From Flavobacteriaceae bacterium (GTDB lineage Bacteria; Bacteroidota; Bacteroidia; Flavobacteriales; Flavobacteriaceae): a stretch of DNA of 64,000 nt. The first letter of the stretch is position 1. Each line of letters begins with the position of its first letter. The position numbers and the translations under genes are program-made. A model generated the notes under the pieces. The model was not told the origin of the DNA. It saw nothing but the letters and a program-made list of their open reading frames with translations, and did no database searches. The stretch is taken from the NCBI GenBank assembly GCA_014075215.1, contig CP046177.1, positions 558,001 through 622,000 on the forward strand, in the 5' to 3' direction. Of this stretch, positions 1 to 9,957 are shown piece by piece.

Positions 1-3000
1 GTTGTATTTGATTGTGTATCTTCTGTTATTTCAATCGCAGAAATCCCAGAGTAATGCTTGTAATAACGCCTATTGTTAATATTTTCCTCGTTATTACCAT
101 AGTAAGCATGACTTCTCATTAACATTGGATTGTACTGAAAGTTAACGATACCATGCCCCTCTTCCTCAATTTCTATGGGTTTTTTAAATGCATTAAATTT
201 CACCTGTTGTAATGCATGAGATGTATAATAGTTATCCCCACTTGAATTTAGTGTAGCTTCATTTATTCTATAGATACTTCCACTTGTATAAGAAAACTGT
301 CCAATATCCGAATTGTTAGTAATTCTTCCTCGGGAATCATAGCTTTTAGAGTTAGAAACTGATCCACTTATTTGTGTAAGCCGATCTAAATGGTCGTAAG
401 TGAATGACTCACTCCAGTCCAATCCTACATTTTCTCTACTCATGAGATTTCCTCTCTCTGCATTAAAGTTATAATTAGCTTTAAGAGCTATTATGGGTTC
501 TGGCGGATCTAAGAGATTGATAATATCACTCTTCTTTCGTTTTTCATCTAGTATTGAAGTTAGATAACCAAACTGATCGTAGGTTCTCTTTTTTGTAATA
601 CCATTCCCTAATCCAACACTTGTAGGATTTCCACGATGGTCAAGAGAATTTAATGACCATAACGTTTGCAAATTAGACCCATTAACAATTCTTTTAAGAA
701 TTCCTGAGTAGTAGTCATATACATTATTCACTGATACCGTGCTGTTAAATCCATTTGAAAGGTTCGTTGAATTATACGTCTCCGAATTAACTCTTCCATA
801 AGAATCTCTAGTGACGGTATGTTCGAACGAAGCCTTACTGTTCACTTCTTGAGTTTTATACAGACGTTTGTAGCTATCGTAACTATAAGTGTATGTGTAA
901 GAATCACCAGAAATACTATTACTCGCTTGAATCGAACTTAATAATTTACTGGTTCCGTTGTATGTATAGTCAATAACCATTCCCGTATTACCAAAATTTC
1001 CTGTAAGCTCTTTTCTTGTTAATTTTCCAAACGAATCATACGTATAGATAGTAGAACCTTTAGGAGTTGTCTCTTGTAGGAGCTCTCCTAAATTATTCAA
1101 AGTATAGTTATATGTTCCTGAAGATGGGTCTGTCAAACTTACCTTTCTTCCCCAACCATCAATTTGTGTACTAATAAGGTGTCCCCCATAGTTGGCAGAT
1201 TTCATAAGTCCGTTACCATGATAGGTGTAATTAATTGTTCCTCCGTCATCTTGCATGGATACAATGTTTCCAGCACCATCAATAGTACTAGTTTTCGTCT
1301 TAACACCATCGTCAACCGTAGTTGATAGCCCATTATACGATGTGGTGATAACTCTACCTGTAGCACTTACTTGAGAAACCACTCTACCATAAGCATCGTA
1401 TGTGACAGTACTCCATTGACTTGCGGAGGAAACAGTAGGCTCACTAACTCTAACTTTTCTTCCAATAATATCATATTCAGAAAATACTTTGATCCACTTA
1501 TTGTTTAAGCTTAAAGCCCTATTTTCTATCTCCCATCCAAAAGTATTGAAACGTATTATTTCGTCTTGTCCCTGCGTGTAGTCTGTCTTTACTTCCATCC
1601 CACCTCCATTAATAGCTATGTATGAAGTAGTAGTTATTTTTCCAATATAATCAGTTTCTTTAGTGATTCTATTCCAACCACCATACTCATACGTTGTTAA
1701 TAAATTAAACGGATTTTTCAGGGTTTTAGTATTACCAAAAGAGTCATAAGTGAATATCGTTTTCAACCCCTCAATGTCTTTTGATTCAATCATAAACCTT
1801 CCACTCGTATCATATTTGAATGTTTCTGTCCTTGAGCTTAACCCGCTGGATGAAAGGATTTTTTGTGTGACGTTTCCAAAACCATCATAACTATATGTTT
1901 CTGTGTTCCAAGGTGTTCCAGAACCTTTTACTTTAAGTTGGCTCAGTAAATTATTGTTATAAGAATATTGTTTTTCTGAAGTAAACGAATTGCCACCAAG
2001 GGTATTCGTTTCTATTTCACGAGTGATCCTTCCTACATGATAATATTGACTGGTTGAACTGGGACTTGAACTATACTCATAATCTATTTGACTTGAGCCT
2101 CCTTGAAAGTTAGTTGTTTTTCTTGTTACCAGTGCATAATCACCATAAGTGTAATTCTCACTGGTTGAAATGCCTTGCAGAGCATCTTGACTAGTAATCA
2201 GTATAGGTAAATTTTTAAACACCTTATTTGAAGCAAGGTGTGTATCGTAGGTGTAGTCCACTTTACTGATATGTGAACTAGTATTACCGCTGTAATCTGA
2301 CATTGAAGTCCATTGCTGAGTTACTGCACCTTTTAATTGCGGATTGTACTTAGAAATATTCCAAATTGTGGATACTCCATTTCCATCCCAATTTGTACGT
2401 TTTGTTGTTTTGAAGCCTATAAATCCTAATCCAATGTGAGACACAGCTCCTTCATATTTGAATAGTTTATGTCGGCTGATACCTCCTCCTGTTTGTGTAA
2501 TTTTCTTAACCAATGGTAAAGAACTAGCAAAATTAATGTTAATGTAAGGATACAATTCATTATAATCAGCAGTATATGAAGGTACATTATACGGATGATT
2601 ATCGTCGTACCCTAGCTTTTCATACTCAATTTGAGTGAAGATACCATTATTATCAACACTAAGTAATTTAATATCCTCTTGATGGTTTTTTGTAAACTCG
2701 TAGACGTGAACTTTACCATCATCAACATAGGCATACTCGAAAAAATTATTATCCGTAGCTGTTTGAATTTGAATTGGAGTACCATATTTCGTTATGCCAT
2801 TGTCTCTCTCCGAAATACTAGAAGATGCAATAAATGTAGGTCTAGAATCAGATGAGTCAAGCATGTTTTCATAAATTGATACTGTTTCTACACTTTTACT
2901 ATTAGTCGTAACCTCAGTTGCAACAAAATGCTTAATAAAATCTGTCTTTCCATCACCGTTAACATCTTGTGCTAGGTAGTGATTTTCTGTAAAGACACTA

Positions 3001-5306
3001 TTAAAATAATATCCTCCAATAATCATTTGTCCGCCAGCTCTATTTTCAACATATTGCAAAGGCATTTTTTTGTTGTATCGCAGAACAGTACTTCCTTTAG
3101 AAATGTAGAACCTCCAATAGTCATTGTTCACAGCGGTAGGAAGCATGAAATCTGCTTTACCATCACCATTATAATCGCCCATAACTATGGGGCGATCCAT
3201 TTTAATAAGACTATCCGTAGTGGAGTAAAGGATCGTAAGTTGATTACTATTATTGAGAGAGTAAACGTAGAGGTGTCCTTCTTTAAAAATATATAAATCC
3301 GTTCTTCCATCTCCATTAAAATCGGCCGTCTCAATTCTATAGTCGCCAGATAAGTTTGATTGAAGTCCTCCAAGAAATTTTATATAATCTGATGTTTTAT
3401 TTCTATTTAGGTCAATAAATGTAGCAGAAGCAGTATTAACTGTATATGATGAACATTCGCAACAATCTTCTTCAATTGGTCTAAGAATCTCAGAAACCTT
3501 AGTCTTATCTACTTTACTTTCATTACTATTTTTATCTGCATTTCTGTAGAAATCATCATCGTCACACGGAACTTTTCTACAAGTCCTTATGGTGTGAGGT
3601 TTAGTAATAGCAATTATATCTGTCAAGCCATCACCATTAAAATCGCCAGAAATATATTCTTTAGGAATTTTTCTAATATTTCTTGGTGCTATTTTTGCAC
3701 TAAAGTTTGAACCTGATTGAGCATGAAAACCTGGTTTTAGTATAATGCTTCTTTCAGCTTCATATGTTGCATTGGCTCCACTCCTGATTACATTACTTGC
3801 TGTAACTGTTCTACCATAATCACTAAAATTATGACCACTATTAATAGTGGTAGAAATATTTATATCATCTTCACAATAATTCTCATAAATATATGTGGGT
3901 GCATTCCAATCTTTTGTATATTGGTAATAAAGACCTGCTGCTCCGGAATAATAACTTTTAAATTTGACATTGCCATTATTCTCAGTGATCAAAGTTATAC
4001 CTTGTTGTGATAATACTTTGCCTTGATGATTTATCATATTGTTGGCAATAATGTCATCAAAAGATGAGGTAGTATAAGTCTTGCTTATATTAGAAGAGGA
4101 GCCCATAAATCCCTCAAAAATATTTATTTTGTTTCTTTGGTTCTTGTTGTAAGTAATGAAATCCAAATAACCATCTCCATTAAATTCTCCTGAAACGAGT
4201 CTGGTCCCGGTAATATCAAAGCCAGGGTAGATTGTAGCAGGAGACTGTTTATAGAGGTTGGAAGATGTATTACTGTAATTAAAGGTAATAGGGCTAAAAG
4301 ATTTACCTTGTCCATTCGATTCTTTGATTTCAATTAGTCTATTGTAGCCCAGAGACGTTTGGTCATGAGTTAATTCGTATTTTCTGAATAATGATCCAGA
4401 TGCTCTGACTTCAACTCTAGTTAATAGGCTAGTACTGGTAAAAGTTTGATTATTAACGTAAATAACATCTTCTCTATCTGGGTTTCTGTAATAAAATTGA
4501 ATTATGTTGGGTCTGGACGTATATCCTGCTCTTCCGCCATATTGAATATTGTTAATACGCGACAACCCATTTAGCTGTGTATAATTGTAAATCACGACAT
4601 TTCCCTGAGGGTCTCTCCAATCATATAACGCCCACTCTAATCTATTTCTTGAATTTCCTCCATTTCCATACCATGCTCGAGCTCCATTAGGATAAAAAAC
4701 AATAAAATATGATGGACCGTACGCAGCACCGTATGGAGAAGTTCCATACGCAATTACTTTTATGTTTGAGTAGTTCTCAGTTTGATAAATTGAGCCTGCT
4801 GCTCCATAAGTTCCTGATTTGAGGATTAATCTCTGTCCGTCCAATGCAAATCGATCATTACCATCAAAATCAACCCCGTCATTAGTCCCATCATGGTATT
4901 TCGTTGAAGGAATTCTAGTTATACTAGATAACCCCGATATACTCCAACCCCATCCAGCTATTCCGCTTCCTGCTTGGCTTGAAAAACTTAGTCCTACGCT
5001 CGGCCTTACATCTTTTATGCCAAGTGGTAAAACAAAAGGAACTTGATATGTTGCGGCTCCTGTTAAAGATACCGAAAATTGACCTTCAGTACTCCCAGCC
5101 TCTGAACTTGAGGTAGATCGAGACGATTCTGCAGGATTACTATCAATGGTTTTAGGGTTTATCTGTTGAGTTAGGTCTCTGTTTCCTTTCACTATGTTAC
5201 TGGCGGTAATTATATCCCCCGAAGACTTAATTAAATCTTCTTTTTGTTGGGCACTAACGTGATAACTTATAATAAATCCTAAGATGAAGAGTAATTTTGT
5301 TTTCAT
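1..5306 (-). CDS. Giant SpvB / FG-GAP / RHS YD-repeat protein (C-terminus beyond window)
   Basis: Open reading frame of about 1,768 codons that leaves the window at position 1, so its C-terminus is not visible. The start at 5306 gives a 20-residue signal peptide (MKTKLLFILG...VSAQ). The next ~300 residues resemble the SpvB N-terminal domain (SFSSQAGSGIAGWGWSISG, then FDGNDRFALDGQRL). Five FG-GAP/VCBS motifs of the DxNGDGxxD type follow (near 4175, 3635, 3315, 3165 and 2955). From about 2300 to the window edge the protein is YD repeats (YDSRGRITN, FTYDHLDRLTQ). Such proteins form a shell around a variable C-terminal toxin or effector. It follows two small exported proteins with a 9-bp gap, implying one operon. 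Export is probable; whether it leaves via T9SS is inference, since its own C-terminus is unseen. Confidence 0.9.
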   Translation of the reverse strand, partial: MKTKLLFILGFIISYHVSAQQKEDLIKSSGDIITASNIVKGNRDLTQQINPKTIDSNPAESSRSTSSSEAGSTEGQFSVSLTGAATYQVPFVLPLGIKDVRPSVGLSFSSQAGSGIAGWGWSISGLSSITRIPSTKYHDGTNDGVDFDGNDRFALDGQRLILKSGTYGAAGSIYQTENYSNIKVIAYGTSPYGAAYGPSYFIVFYPNGARAWYGNGGNSRNRLEWALYDWRDPQGNVVIYNYTQLNGLSRINNIQYGGRAGYTSRPNIIQFYYRNPDREDVIYVNNQTFTSTSLLTRVEVRASGSLFRKYELTHDQTSLGYNRLIEIKESNGQGKSFSPITFNYSNTSSNLYKQSPATIYPGFDITGTRLVSGEFNGDGYLDFITYNKNQRNKINIFEGFMGSSSNISKTYTTSSFDDIIANNMINHQGKVLSQQGITLITENNGNVKFKSYYSGAAGLYYQYTKDWNAPTYIYENYCEDDINISTTINSGHNFSDYGRTVTASNVIRSGANATYEAERSIILKPGFHAQSGSNFSAKIAPRNIRKIPKEYISGDFNGDGLTDIIAITKPHTIRTCRKVPCDDDDFYRNADKNSNESKVDKTKVSEILRPIEEDCCECSSYTVNTASATFIDLNRNKTSDYIKFLGGLQSNLSGDYRIETADFNGDGRTDLYIFKEGHLYVYSLNNSNQLTILYSTTDSLIKMDRPIVMGDYNGDGKADFMLPTAVNNDYWRFYISKGSTVLRYNKKMPLQYVENRAGGQMIIGGYYFNSVFTENHYLAQDVNGDGKTDFIKHFVATEVTTNSKSVETVSIYENMLDSSDSRPTFIASSSISERDNGITKYGTPIQIQTATDNNFFEYAYVDDGKVHVYEFTKNHQEDIKLLSVDNNGIFTQIEYEKLGYDDNHPYNVPSYTADYNELYPYININFASSLPLVKKITQTGGGISRHKLFKYEGAVSHIGLGFIGFKTTKRTNWDGNGVSTIWNISKYNPQLKGAVTQQWTSMSDYSGNTSSHISKVDYTYDTHLASNKVFKNLPILITSQDALQGISTSENYTYGDYALVTRKTTNFQGGSSQIDYEYSSSPSSTSQYYHVGRITREIETNTLGGNSFTSEKQYSYNNNLLSQLKVKGSGTPWNTETYSYDGFGNVTQKILSSSGLSSRTETFKYDTSGRFMIESKDIEGLKTIFTYDSFGNTKTLKNPFNLLTTYEYGGWNRITKETDYIGKITTTSYIAINGGGMEVKTDYTQGQDEIIRFNTFGWEIENRALSLNNKWIKVFSEYDIIGRKVRVSEPTVSSASQWSTVTYDAYGRVVSQVSATGRVITTSYNGLSTTVDDGVKTKTSTIDGAGNIVSMQDDGGTINYTYHGNGLMKSANYGGHLISTQIDGWGRKVSLTDPSSGTYNYTLNNLGELLQETTPKGSTIYTYDSFGKLTRKELTGNFGNTGMVIDYTYNGTSKLLSSIQASNSISGDSYTYTYSYDSYKRLYKTQEVNSKASFEHTVTRDSYGRVNSETYNSTNLSNGFNSTVSVNNVYDYYSGILKRIVNGSNLQTLWSLNSLDHRGNPTSVGLGNGITKKRTYDQFGYLTSILDEKRKKSDIINLLDPPEPIIALKANYNFNAERGNLMSRENVGLDWSESFTYDHLDRLTQISGSVSNSKSYDSRGRITNNSDIGQFSYTSGSIYRINEATLNSSGDNYYTSHALQQVKFNAFKKPIEIEEEGHGIVNFQYNPMLMRSHAYYGNNEENINNRRYYKHYSGISAIEITEDTQSNT

Positions 5307-5315
5307 AGCCGATAA

Positions 5316-5783
5316 TTAATGTTTTATAATTTTTTTTGATACTATATGCCCATTTCCATGAATGAATCTTATAAGGTAGATTCCGGCAGGATAGTTTTTG
5401 ATATCAAGTGAGGTAGAATTAACATTGGCATCTACTTTTTTACTCATCACTAATCGTCCTGTAACATCATAAACTTGAATCATATTCAGCCCTTTGTGCT
5501 CACTGTTAATGGAAACCTTAATGTAACCGTCTGTTGGATTCGGATAAATAGTAAATATCGAAGTACCACTCTTTATCGTTTCTTCAACAGGCTTCCTCAG
5601 AGTAGTCTCTTCTGCTGGTGGTGCTATCGGCGGAGGTGGTGGTGGGGAACAATTGGGAGGTGTACAATGATATCTTTGACTTTGATTTCCAGAAGCATCA
5701 TAACTAAAAATGAGTTTAGACTGAGCACTTATGAAATGGGTACACAGTAGCCCAATAACAAATAGAAATATTTTTGTTCTCAT
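5316..5783 (-). CDS. Small exported protein with a YD-like motif and T9SS type A sorting domain
   Basis: 155 residues. A signal peptide (MRTKIFLFVIGLLC...ISAQ) is followed by FSYDASGNQSQRY, which reads like one RHS YD unit. A Cys/Pro stretch (CTPPNCSPPPPPP) follows, then a ~75-residue C-terminal domain typical of T9SS type A sorting signals (IYPNPTDGYIKV, VYDVTGRLV, PAGIYLIRF, KKIIKH). The family is secreted by PorU-linked type IX secretion and often anchored to the outer membrane. It sits 3 bp after the upstream gene and 9 bp before the giant RHS gene, so it is probably co-transcribed. It may be a delivery or anchoring partner of the RHS protein; that role is inferred from position only. Confidence 0.85.
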   Translation of the reverse strand: MRTKIFLFVIGLLCTHFISAQSKLIFSYDASGNQSQRYHCTPPNCSPPPPPPIAPPAEETTLRKPVEETIKSGTSIFTIYPNPTDGYIKVSINSEHKGLNMIQVYDVTGRLVMSKKVDANVNSTSLDIKNYPAGIYLIRFIHGNGHIVSKKIIKH

Positions 5784-5786
5784 AGC

Positions 5787-6630
5787 TTATTCTTTTTCAG
5801 GTGATTCTTTTAGTAATAGTAACTCTAATTTAGCCAATCGAGCTTCCAGTTCCTTATTTTTCTGATTTTGTTCTTTTAGCCTTTCTTCTTGTTTTTTTAA
5901 CTTGTTTTCTTGAGCAATTGTATAAAGAGTTAATTCCTCGATTTTCTCTAGTAGTTTTTTGTTCATTTGCCCTAATAGAACTCCATTTTTTTCTACTTCT
6001 TTTTCAGATGGCATTTTAGGTAAATAGCCATTTTCTTTAATATAAGCTTCTACTTCTTTTATAGTTAGTAGTTGATACTCTTTTTTTAAAAACATAGTCA
6101 GGCCAACCTATTAAATCTACTTTCACTTCCTTGGCATGGATTTTTCCGTTTACTGCTAATTTTTCATTGGGATTTGTTATTCCAATACCAATATTACCGT
6201 TTTCTTTTACAGTAAAAATTTCTCCAGTACCACCAGATCCTCCTGCATAAAGTCTATATCTATCAGCATCAAATCTCAATGTAGTGATAGCAGAATTACC
6301 TCTCTCCATTTGTTGCCCAATATTGGTGCCTTTATTGCTGATAGATCCGTTAAAAAAAGAAGATCCGTTAACATACAATTTATAACTTCCTGTATTTGTT
6401 CTGCCAATTCCTAAAGGACCTCTTACATATAATTTTCCGTCATTGAAAACGGTTAATTGTTTACCCCAATCCCATAAACCGTTAGTCTTAGGGGCAATAT
6501 GTAAAGTTGTCCTTCCATCATCAGGCGTATGAAATATCCACGAATTAGAACCACCACTAATTAGATCTTGAGCATTTACATTTACGAATCCTAAAAAAAG
6601 AAAACCGAAATAGAGTATTTTTTTCATCAT
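5787..6630 (-). pseudogene. Exported tail-fibre-like coiled-coil protein, split by a frameshift in an A7 tract
   Basis: Two overlapping frames make one protein. The first (from 6630) has a signal peptide (MMKKILYFGFLFLGF..NAQ), a repeat-rich middle (LGIGRTNTGSYKLYVNG, NIGIGITNPNEKLAVNGKIHAKEV) and reaches DYVFKK. The second resumes with EYQLLTIKEVEAYIKENGYLPKMPS and ends in a Glu/Lys coiled coil. The pattern GKIHAKEV...DYVF...LPxxPS...EKNG is common in Flavobacteriia proteins beside RHS genes. The break is at about 6088, where seven A's (coding strand) stand where six would keep the frame. It is the first gene of the RHS operon. The shift could be mutation, slippage-based regulation or a sequencing error. 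Confidence 0.8.
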
Positions 6631-6843
6631 AATTTATTTTAAATGTTTTTACTGAGTTTAATTTATCTGCTAAAGAATACTAGACGACACATACTTCGCC
6701 ACCTTATTTATCTGTTTTAGCAATTTTAAATATTATTTCCGATAAAAGTAAAAAAAAAAAAATGAGCATACACAAATTTTTTGCAAAAAACTTGGTAAAA
6801 GTAAATCTATGCTTTTCTATATTTTCAACTCTTCCCTAAGGAA

Positions 6844-6864
6844 GCCACCTTAAAAAGAGGTGGC
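6844..6864. terminator. 7-bp stem hairpin between OMP gene and RHS operon
   Basis: GCCACCT and AGGTGGC form a perfect 7-bp stem with a 7-nt loop, about 50 bp beyond the stop of the minus-strand barrel gene at 6917. It is a plausible terminator for that gene, although the T tract is weak. The remaining intergenic DNA (6631-6916) is AT-rich and shows nothing else I recognise. Confidence 0.4.
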
Positions 6865-6916
6865 AAATTGCATGAAAAAGAAAATGGTGTAAAAGCACAC
6901 CAAATATTGTTATAAC

Positions 6917-7402
6917 TTAAACCGATACTCCCACTTTCAACAAAACTAATCCATATCCAAGTTCAGAGAAAATACTGAACCCATTTGATAGTTGATATCG
7001 TCCTCCTATGTGAACCTCATAAAAGAATCCTCCATCTATTACAGGTCCATCGTGGCTGGTATACCCAAGAGATGTTTCTGTGTAGAAGTTAAAATCGTCT
7101 TCATCTGTCCGGTAGTAGTTTAACAGCCCTCCAACAAAGAACCCACTGGTTTCATCATCTGAAGTACCAAAACTAATGTCTGCCTTTTCGGTGCTATATC
7201 CTCCTACAAAGCCTAGAGCAAAGCTCTCATCCAAAAAGAACTCCAGGTTTGCATCAAAGGATGGTGTTTGTAATTTATCTGAACCATACGTTCCTGCTAT
7301 ACCTACATAGGGACTGATTACTGTTCCTTCTTGTTGTGCTTGAGCTGAATAACAGAATAGTGTAAGTGTTGTGAGAATAATAAACTGTTTGATTGTTTTC
7401 AT
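6917..7402 (-). CDS. Predicted outer-membrane beta-barrel protein
   Basis: 161 residues with a signal peptide (MKTIKQFIILTTLTLFCYSAQAQQ). The mature part alternates aromatic/hydrophobic and polar residues typical of small porin-like barrels (VISPYVGIAGTYGS, FALGFVGGYSTEK, FVGGLLNYYRTDED, FYTETSLGYTSHDG, VHIGGRYQLSNGFSIFSELGYGL). Members usually have 8 strands and 160-220 residues, so this one is near the short end. The last strand stops at VGVSV rather than the usual terminal Phe, so slight 3' damage is possible. No operon partner: the downstream gene is about 290 bp away. Confidence 0.65.
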   Translation of the reverse strand: MKTIKQFIILTTLTLFCYSAQAQQEGTVISPYVGIAGTYGSDKLQTPSFDANLEFFLDESFALGFVGGYSTEKADISFGTSDDETSGFFVGGLLNYYRTDEDDFNFYTETSLGYTSHDGPVIDGGFFYEVHIGGRYQLSNGFSIFSELGYGLVLLKVGVSV

Positions 7403-7441
7403 GTTGTATTGAATTTTAGTTATTGATTACGGTATGTATTG

Positions 7442-7949
7442 TTACCAATCCTCTTCATCTTCATCGGCTTGTTTGGTAATGATGGTGTCGTTGATTCCTT
7501 TTATCCAATCGGGTAAGAGTTTGTTGATCTTCTTGATAATCTTCTTGTCAGAAGTTTCATCAAGACGTTTGTACTTTGAAGCAGATGTTACGGCTTTGAG
7601 GTAGACAATATTGCCTAGTTTCCATCTTACTTTTCCGTCTCTGACATTAAAGGTTTCCATCACCCACCTTTGCCCACTTAAATGTTCCTAAACGAAACAT
7701 ATATCGGAGGACAATCTTTTTGTCTTGTGTTTGAGATTGTATGGTGGAGGCTTCTTGAATGTAATTGTCAATGATACGTTGGTAGAGAACTGGCGACGAT
7801 GTTCCTTTTGATTCGAAGACTTGAGTGTACTCCCAACGTTTGGTGGATTTGTTTTGGGTGAGTTCTTGGGCGCTTGTTCCAAGAAAGGTTAGGAAGAACA
7901 GTATAAAAAGATAATGTTTCATAACGGATATTGTTTTGCTATGAGGCAA
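7442..7949 (-). pseudogene. DUF4468-like exported protein, frameshifted
   Basis: A first frame (from 7949, or better from the internal ATG giving MKHYLFILFFLTFLGTSAQ, a signal peptide) runs through TKRWEYTQVFES and LRYMFRLGTFKWAKVG and stops after GDGNL. A second frame overlaps and continues VMETFNVRDGKVRWKLGNIVYL to LPDWIKGINDTI. Together they give the usual DUF4468 layout: exported, mixed alpha/beta, with a K(D/N)GKxRxxxxNI strand near the middle. The shift lies near 7655 in GTGGGTGATGG. Function unknown. The assignment to DUF4468 is from motif memory. Confidence 0.55.
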
Positions 7950-7954
7950 ACATA

Positions 7955-8114
7955 GAACTCATCTTGACTTTTTCTATTTCCTAAAAAATGAATGAAATTC
8001 ACCTATATTTCGTTACTTTTCTTACCTATAGCGCTGCTATAGCTTTCAAAAAGCGCCTTATCTGGTTAAATTTCAGCTCATTTTCGGTTAAAAACAAAAA
8101 GTCAAGATGAGTTC
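7955..8114. mobile_element. 160-bp MITE with 19-bp terminal inverted repeats (IS1595-type)
   Basis: Perfect 19-bp terminal inverted repeats (7955-7973 and 8096-8114; GAACTCATCTTGACTTTTT) enclose ~120 bp with no gene. The first ten bases (GAACTCATCT) recur at the end of the IS1595-like transposase remnant at 13646-13712, so this is probably a non-autonomous derivative of that family. No clear target-site duplication was found. Confidence 0.7.
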
Positions 8115-8200
8115 ATAATAAAAATTTTGTAAAGACAACGTTTGCGTTGCCAATATATTTTTTTAAAGCTTCTACTTTCATTTTCAGTATCGTTAGAATT

Positions 8201-8437
8201 ATGGAAGAACTAAATGATAAAGATTTTGCTAAAATGTTTGAAAAGCATATTAAAATGCTAAGAAAGCGACATGAACTTTCTCAATCAGAACTAGCAAGAA
8301 GAGCAGAGCTTGAAAAAACAGCGATACAAAGAATTGAGCGAGGTTATAATTCAACATTAAAAACCCTAAGAAAAATTGCCAAGGGTTTTGATATTTCTTT
8401 GTCCGATCTATTTAAATTAAATGAGAGAAAAGCATAA
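8201..8437 (+). CDS. XRE-family helix-turn-helix regulator
   Basis: 78 residues from ATG 8201 (MEELNDKDFAKMF). The frame stays open upstream to 8147, but that extension is partly in AT-rich spacer, so 8201 is preferred. HTH: LRKRHELSQSELARRAELEKTAIQRIERGYNSTLKTLRKIAKGF, followed by the usual DISLSDLFKL tail. Predicted cytoplasmic DNA-binding repressor. It lies just downstream of the MITE, which may supply its promoter region. It converges on the DUF2806 gene with a 9-bp gap between their 3' ends; the target is unknown. Confidence 0.85.
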   Translation: MEELNDKDFAKMFEKHIKMLRKRHELSQSELARRAELEKTAIQRIERGYNSTLKTLRKIAKGFDISLSDLFKLNERKA

Positions 8438-8446
8438 GTTATATGC

Positions 8447-9616
8447 CTAACTTCTGATAAGGTTTTCTGTTTTAAAATATTCAATTAAGAATTTATAATA
8501 TTTATTATTTGGTGTAGGTTGTAATATGTTAAATACTTCTTTTCCTGCCAAGGTTAAGACTACCATTTCCAGTTGTGCAATGCTTTTGCTAGCTTTAATT
8601 ACATGTTTCTTCTACTAATCCAATAGCAGAGAGATGAGGAATAAAAAAGCTATCAAAATTCCAAGCTTTTTCATCTTGCTCTCTATTTGAATACATATCT
8701 TTTATTAATACTTTTTCTTTGAATTCTCCTATTCCTTTAAAGGTCCAGGTGCAATTGCATAGTTTGGTAAAAACTCTAGCTTCTTGATGTATTAATAATT
8801 TAATAATAGATAATGTTCTTCTTGAGATAGAACTAGGTTCTTCAACTTCGCTAGCTAAAAGTTTTGCCCATAAATACTGCATATTCTCATGAGAACAATC
8901 TTGAGCAATATTGAAAAATTCAATGATCCAGTCTGGGCCAACTGCATTCTCAGATCCTTCTTTCTCTCTGGCAAATTCAATGACTTTAGCAACAATGCCA
9001 TCAATGTTTCTTTGTCGCCTTTCTTCTTTTAATACAATCCTATTGTAGATTTTCTTGGTCGGGTATATACCAAACTCTCTTGGGTTTTCCTTTACCCTCT
9101 TCGACACAATATCTCCTGTTACAATAGAAACAGTCTTAATTAATTTCTGTATATACCCCTCATCTAATCTATAAGAGACTTGGAACTCTCCTAGGTCAGC
9201 AGTAAGCGTTTTCATAGTTGGAACTACCAAAGCTCTTTTCTTGTGAAGTCTATCCAAAATGGATTCAGCTTCTGTATCAGAAATCAAATCAATCTGATCC
9301 ATTCGACAATTTAAATCTTCAACAAGCTCTGTAAAATTATTATAATTGGTATCACCCTCAAAACACCAACTGTAAAAATATTTAGACTCTTATGACTTAT
9401 TCTTTTGGGTAGGTCTCTAAATGAACAAATCCTGTAGACAGTACTTTTTTTCACGCTTGAATCCTTACCAAACATTTTCTCGATTGCCAATTCAATTTCT
9501 CTGTGTTCTGGGTCTCCTATTTTAGTACTTGTCTCAAAATGATTCGCTTTGAGATATGCTAGCATGTAAATGAGACTTTTTACTTCCTGTATTGTTCCTG
9601 TTACTGTTTCTTTCAT
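8447..9616 (-). pseudogene. DUF2806-like protein broken by two frameshifts
   Basis: Three frame segments read as one protein of about 390 residues. Segment 1 (from 9616) starts MKETVTGTIQEVKSLIYML and contains GDPEHREIELAIEKMFGKD. A shift near 9385 leads to YSWCFEGDTNYNNFTELVED joined to MDQIDLISDTEAESIL. The body has the DUF2806 features WAKLLASEVEEPSSISRRTL and a C-terminal HLSAIGLVEE. A second shift near 8600 resumes as ASKSIAQLEMVVLTLAGKEVFNI and stops at 8447. Segment 2 alone would look like an intact 235-residue gene, but the coherent flanking frames argue otherwise. Function is unknown; the family is often found in phage or mobile contexts. Confidence 0.65.
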
Positions 9617-9957
9617 CTATTCGTTTTTTTCATGACTTTTCGTGAAAATTCATGAATTCTTTTTGATTGATAACTCTTCTACTTTAGCCTCACGTTACAG
9701 CTACATGCTAGCTTCGGTAGCCTGACGGTGTCCTTGTCTTGCAAGACATTTTGTTTCACTTCTTCCTGACTCGCTTTAGATGTAAAGCGATGATGGGAGC
9801 TAAAACAAGATGTCAAAATGAATATACGCATTTTCACACTCGTTTTCAGTCTTCTCCTTGGAATACCATTTGATACGTCAGATACCCAACGGATGACAAA
9901 TGCTGACAAAACAGACTTTTGTATAATCATCAAAAGTTGTATCTTTGGCGCTAAGAA
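9617..9957. other. 341-bp intergenic leader of the TonB receptor operon
   Basis: No convincing gene. A minus-strand reading frame of 84 codons here has no recognisable motif and atypical composition. Near 9636-9656 there are overlapping CATGA/TCATG inverted motifs (CATGACTTTTCGTGAAAATTC) that could bind a regulator. The promoter at 9918-9947 is listed separately. Confidence 0.5.
9918..9947 (+). promoter_or_regulatory. Bacteroidota-type promoter (TTTG ... TATCTTTG)
   Basis: TTTG at 9918-9921 and TATCTTTG at 9940-9947, separated by 18 bp, match the -33 (TTTG) and -7 (TAnnTTTG) pattern known for the primary sigma factor of Bacteroidota. It lies directly before the operon that starts at 9958. 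Sequence match only. Confidence 0.6.

Noticed and set aside
8595..9302. Intact 235-residue DUF2806 gene
   Set aside because: Coherent continuation exists in other frames on both sides (GDTNYNNFTELVED before, LTLAGKEVFNI after), so the gene is broken rather than short.
9679..9933. 84-codon minus-strand reading frame before the TonB receptor operon
   Set aside because: No family motif, unusual composition, no ribosome-binding context, and it overlaps the promoter region of the opposite-strand operon.
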